DNA of 16,458 nt from contig JAPJOW010000089.1 in the NCBI GenBank assembly GCA_030826005.1, positions 1-16,458 on the forward strand, written 5' to 3'. Both the position numbers and the translations under genes were made by a program. This DNA is from Aliterella sp. RAGGC_92 (lineage in GTDB: Bacteria; Cyanobacteriota; Cyanobacteriia; Cyanobacteriales; Chroococcidiopsidaceae). This document shows positions 15,284 to 16,458 of this stretch, piece by piece (within the stretch, counting starts at the first letter, position 1; each line of letters opens with the position of its first letter). The notes under the pieces are model-generated. The model saw nothing but the letters and a program-made list of their open reading frames with translations. It was not told the origin of the DNA and ran no database searches.

Positions 15284-16458
15284 ATGTCTCAAATAATAGA
15301 TAGCGCCGCTTCAAATCGCCCGACATTTATTTTAGTTGACGGACATTCTCTAGCTTTTCGGTCGTACTTTGCCTTTGCCAAAGGACGTGATGGCGGATTG
15401 AGAACAACTACAGGTATTCCGACTAGCGTTTGTTTTGGTTTTCTTAAGTCACTCCTTGAAGTTATGAGCGTCCAAAAACCTGAAGCAATGGCGATCGCTT
15501 TTGACTTGGGTTTACCGACTTTTCGCCACGAAGCGGACGACACCTATAAAGCCGATCGCCCTGGTACGCCGGAAGACTTTGTACCGGATTTAAAGAATTT
15601 GCACGAATTGCTAGAAGGCTTGAGCATTCCAATTTTAACCGCCCCAGGCTACGAAGCCGACGATATTTTAGGTACGTTGGCAATGCAAATGAGCGCGGCG
15701 GGATATGAGGTAAAAATATTAACAGGCGATCGCGATTTGTTTCAACTTGTCGATCCCGATAAGCACATTGGGGTTTTATATCTCAGCACTACTTTTATTC
15801 AGCGTGGCGGTACAGGCCCTAGCGACTTTGGCACTGAGCAAGTCCAGGAAAAGCTAGGAGTTTTACCTTCGCAAGTAGTTGATTTTAAAGCTTTATGCGG
15901 CGATAAATCCGATAATATTCCCGGTGTGCGAGGAATTGGCGAAAAAACCGCCGTTCAATTATTGACAACTTACAATAATCTCGATGAAATCTACGCTTCT
16001 ATAGACCAAATTAAAGGCGCAACGCAAAAGAAACTAATAGAAGGGAAAGACGACGCTTACCACTCGCGTTACATGGCGCAAATTGTATTAGATGTACCTG
16101 TAGATATTCAATTAGAGGACTGTAAACTTACAGGTTTTGACAGCACGATACTAGAGCCAATTTTAGAAAAGCTAGAATTTAAAACATTTTTAGGCAAAGT
16201 TAATCAACTCCAGCAGCGATTTGGGGGTGTAGTTGAAGAAAAACCCGCCGCATCTTCTCCCGTCATAATTGAAGAACCCGAATTTGACAGCGATGACTTG
16301 TGGTTTTTTAGCGCCGCCGATACCGCCAAAGCCGCAGAGCAACTAATTTCACCCATTACACCGCAAATTATCGATACAGAAGCTAAATTAAAGGACTTGA
16401 TCGAGAAGTTGCAAACTTTTACAGATGCTAATAACCCTGTGGCTTGGGATACGGAAAC
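15284..16458 (+). CDS. polA: DNA polymerase I, N-terminal part (cut by window edge)
   Basis: The first 391 codons of DNA polymerase I, open to the window end. Residues about 10-290 are the 5'-3' nuclease domain that removes primers and flaps: LVDGHSLAFRSYFAF (18-32), AFDLGLPTFRHEADDTYKADRPGTPED, APGYEADDILG, LTGDRDLFQL, and the helix-hairpin-helix region LCGDKSDNIPGVRGIGEKTA. A linker of about 60 residues leads to the 3'-5' exonuclease domain, of which only AWDTET is visible at the end. The Asp389/Glu391 pair matches the Exo I metal site, so proofreading may be intact. The ATG at 15284 lies shortly before the first conserved strand. The polymerase domain, expected downstream, lies outside the window. 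It is divergent from rplU. Confidence 0.97.
   Translation, partial: MSQIIDSAASNRPTFILVDGHSLAFRSYFAFAKGRDGGLRTTTGIPTSVCFGFLKSLLEVMSVQKPEAMAIAFDLGLPTFRHEADDTYKADRPGTPEDFVPDLKNLHELLEGLSIPILTAPGYEADDILGTLAMQMSAAGYEVKILTGDRDLFQLVDPDKHIGVLYLSTTFIQRGGTGPSDFGTEQVQEKLGVLPSQVVDFKALCGDKSDNIPGVRGIGEKTAVQLLTTYNNLDEIYASIDQIKGATQKKLIEGKDDAYHSRYMAQIVLDVPVDIQLEDCKLTGFDSTILEPILEKLEFKTFLGKVNQLQQRFGGVVEEKPAASSPVIIEEPEFDSDDLWFFSAADTAKAAEQLISPITPQIIDTEAKLKDLIEKLQTFTDANNPVAWDTE

Noticed and set aside
1258..15733. Repeated GCGATCGC palindromes as regulatory sites
   Set aside because: They match HIP1, the highly repeated cyanobacterial octamer, spread through coding and non-coding DNA alike; useful for taxonomy, not for a local role.

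Overview
The window is cyanobacterial chromosome. About 15 copies of the HIP1 palindrome GCGATCGC occur across 16.5 kb, roughly one per 1.1 kb and in coding and non-coding DNA alike. The window also holds a CruF/CruG carotenoid pair, known from cyanobacterial myxoxanthophyll synthesis. Base composition is AT-leaning. The species cannot be fixed from sequence alone; a Chroococcidiopsis/Gloeocapsa-type or a filamentous cyanobacterium would fit.

Left part (1-10202, all minus strand): an exopolysaccharide assembly and export locus. In transcription order it has a GT4 glycosyltransferase (9117-10202), a Wzc-like chain-length/kinase protein (6852-9077), a 492-bp gap, a HepC-like sugar-phosphate transferase (5547-6359) and a HepA-like ABC exporter (3670-5520) ending in a clear intrinsic terminator. 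A second unit follows with another GT4 enzyme (2223-3392) and two related GT2 enzymes (1288-2226 and 70-1020). The likely scheme is that HepC starts the glycan on a lipid carrier, the GT4/GT2 enzymes extend it, the ABC protein moves glycan or lipid across the membrane and the Wzc-like protein controls length or export. The adjacent hepC-hepA order matches the heterocyst envelope polysaccharide genes of Anabaena, but no heterocyst-specific gene is visible here.

Middle (10203-13722): a 544-bp divergent promoter region, then rnhA (+), an RNase HI with a long C-terminal extension resembling a winged helix. Its 3' end overlaps by 44 bp the convergent cruG gene. cruF-cruG (-) form a two-gene operon for the last steps of myxol glycoside synthesis.

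Right part (13903-16458): a small unknown membrane protein (+), a bidirectional terminator, the rplU-rpmA ribosomal protein operon (-), and the 5' part of polA (+), cut by the window edge just after the first proofreading motif.

No IS element, CRISPR array, tRNA or rRNA was seen. The main oddities are a HepC protein lacking the Asp-Glu dyad of its enzyme family, a Wzc-like kinase almost without the C-terminal tyrosine cluster, the RNase HI fusion, the rnhA/cruG overlap, and possible tiny ORFs plus a palindrome between wzc and hepC.
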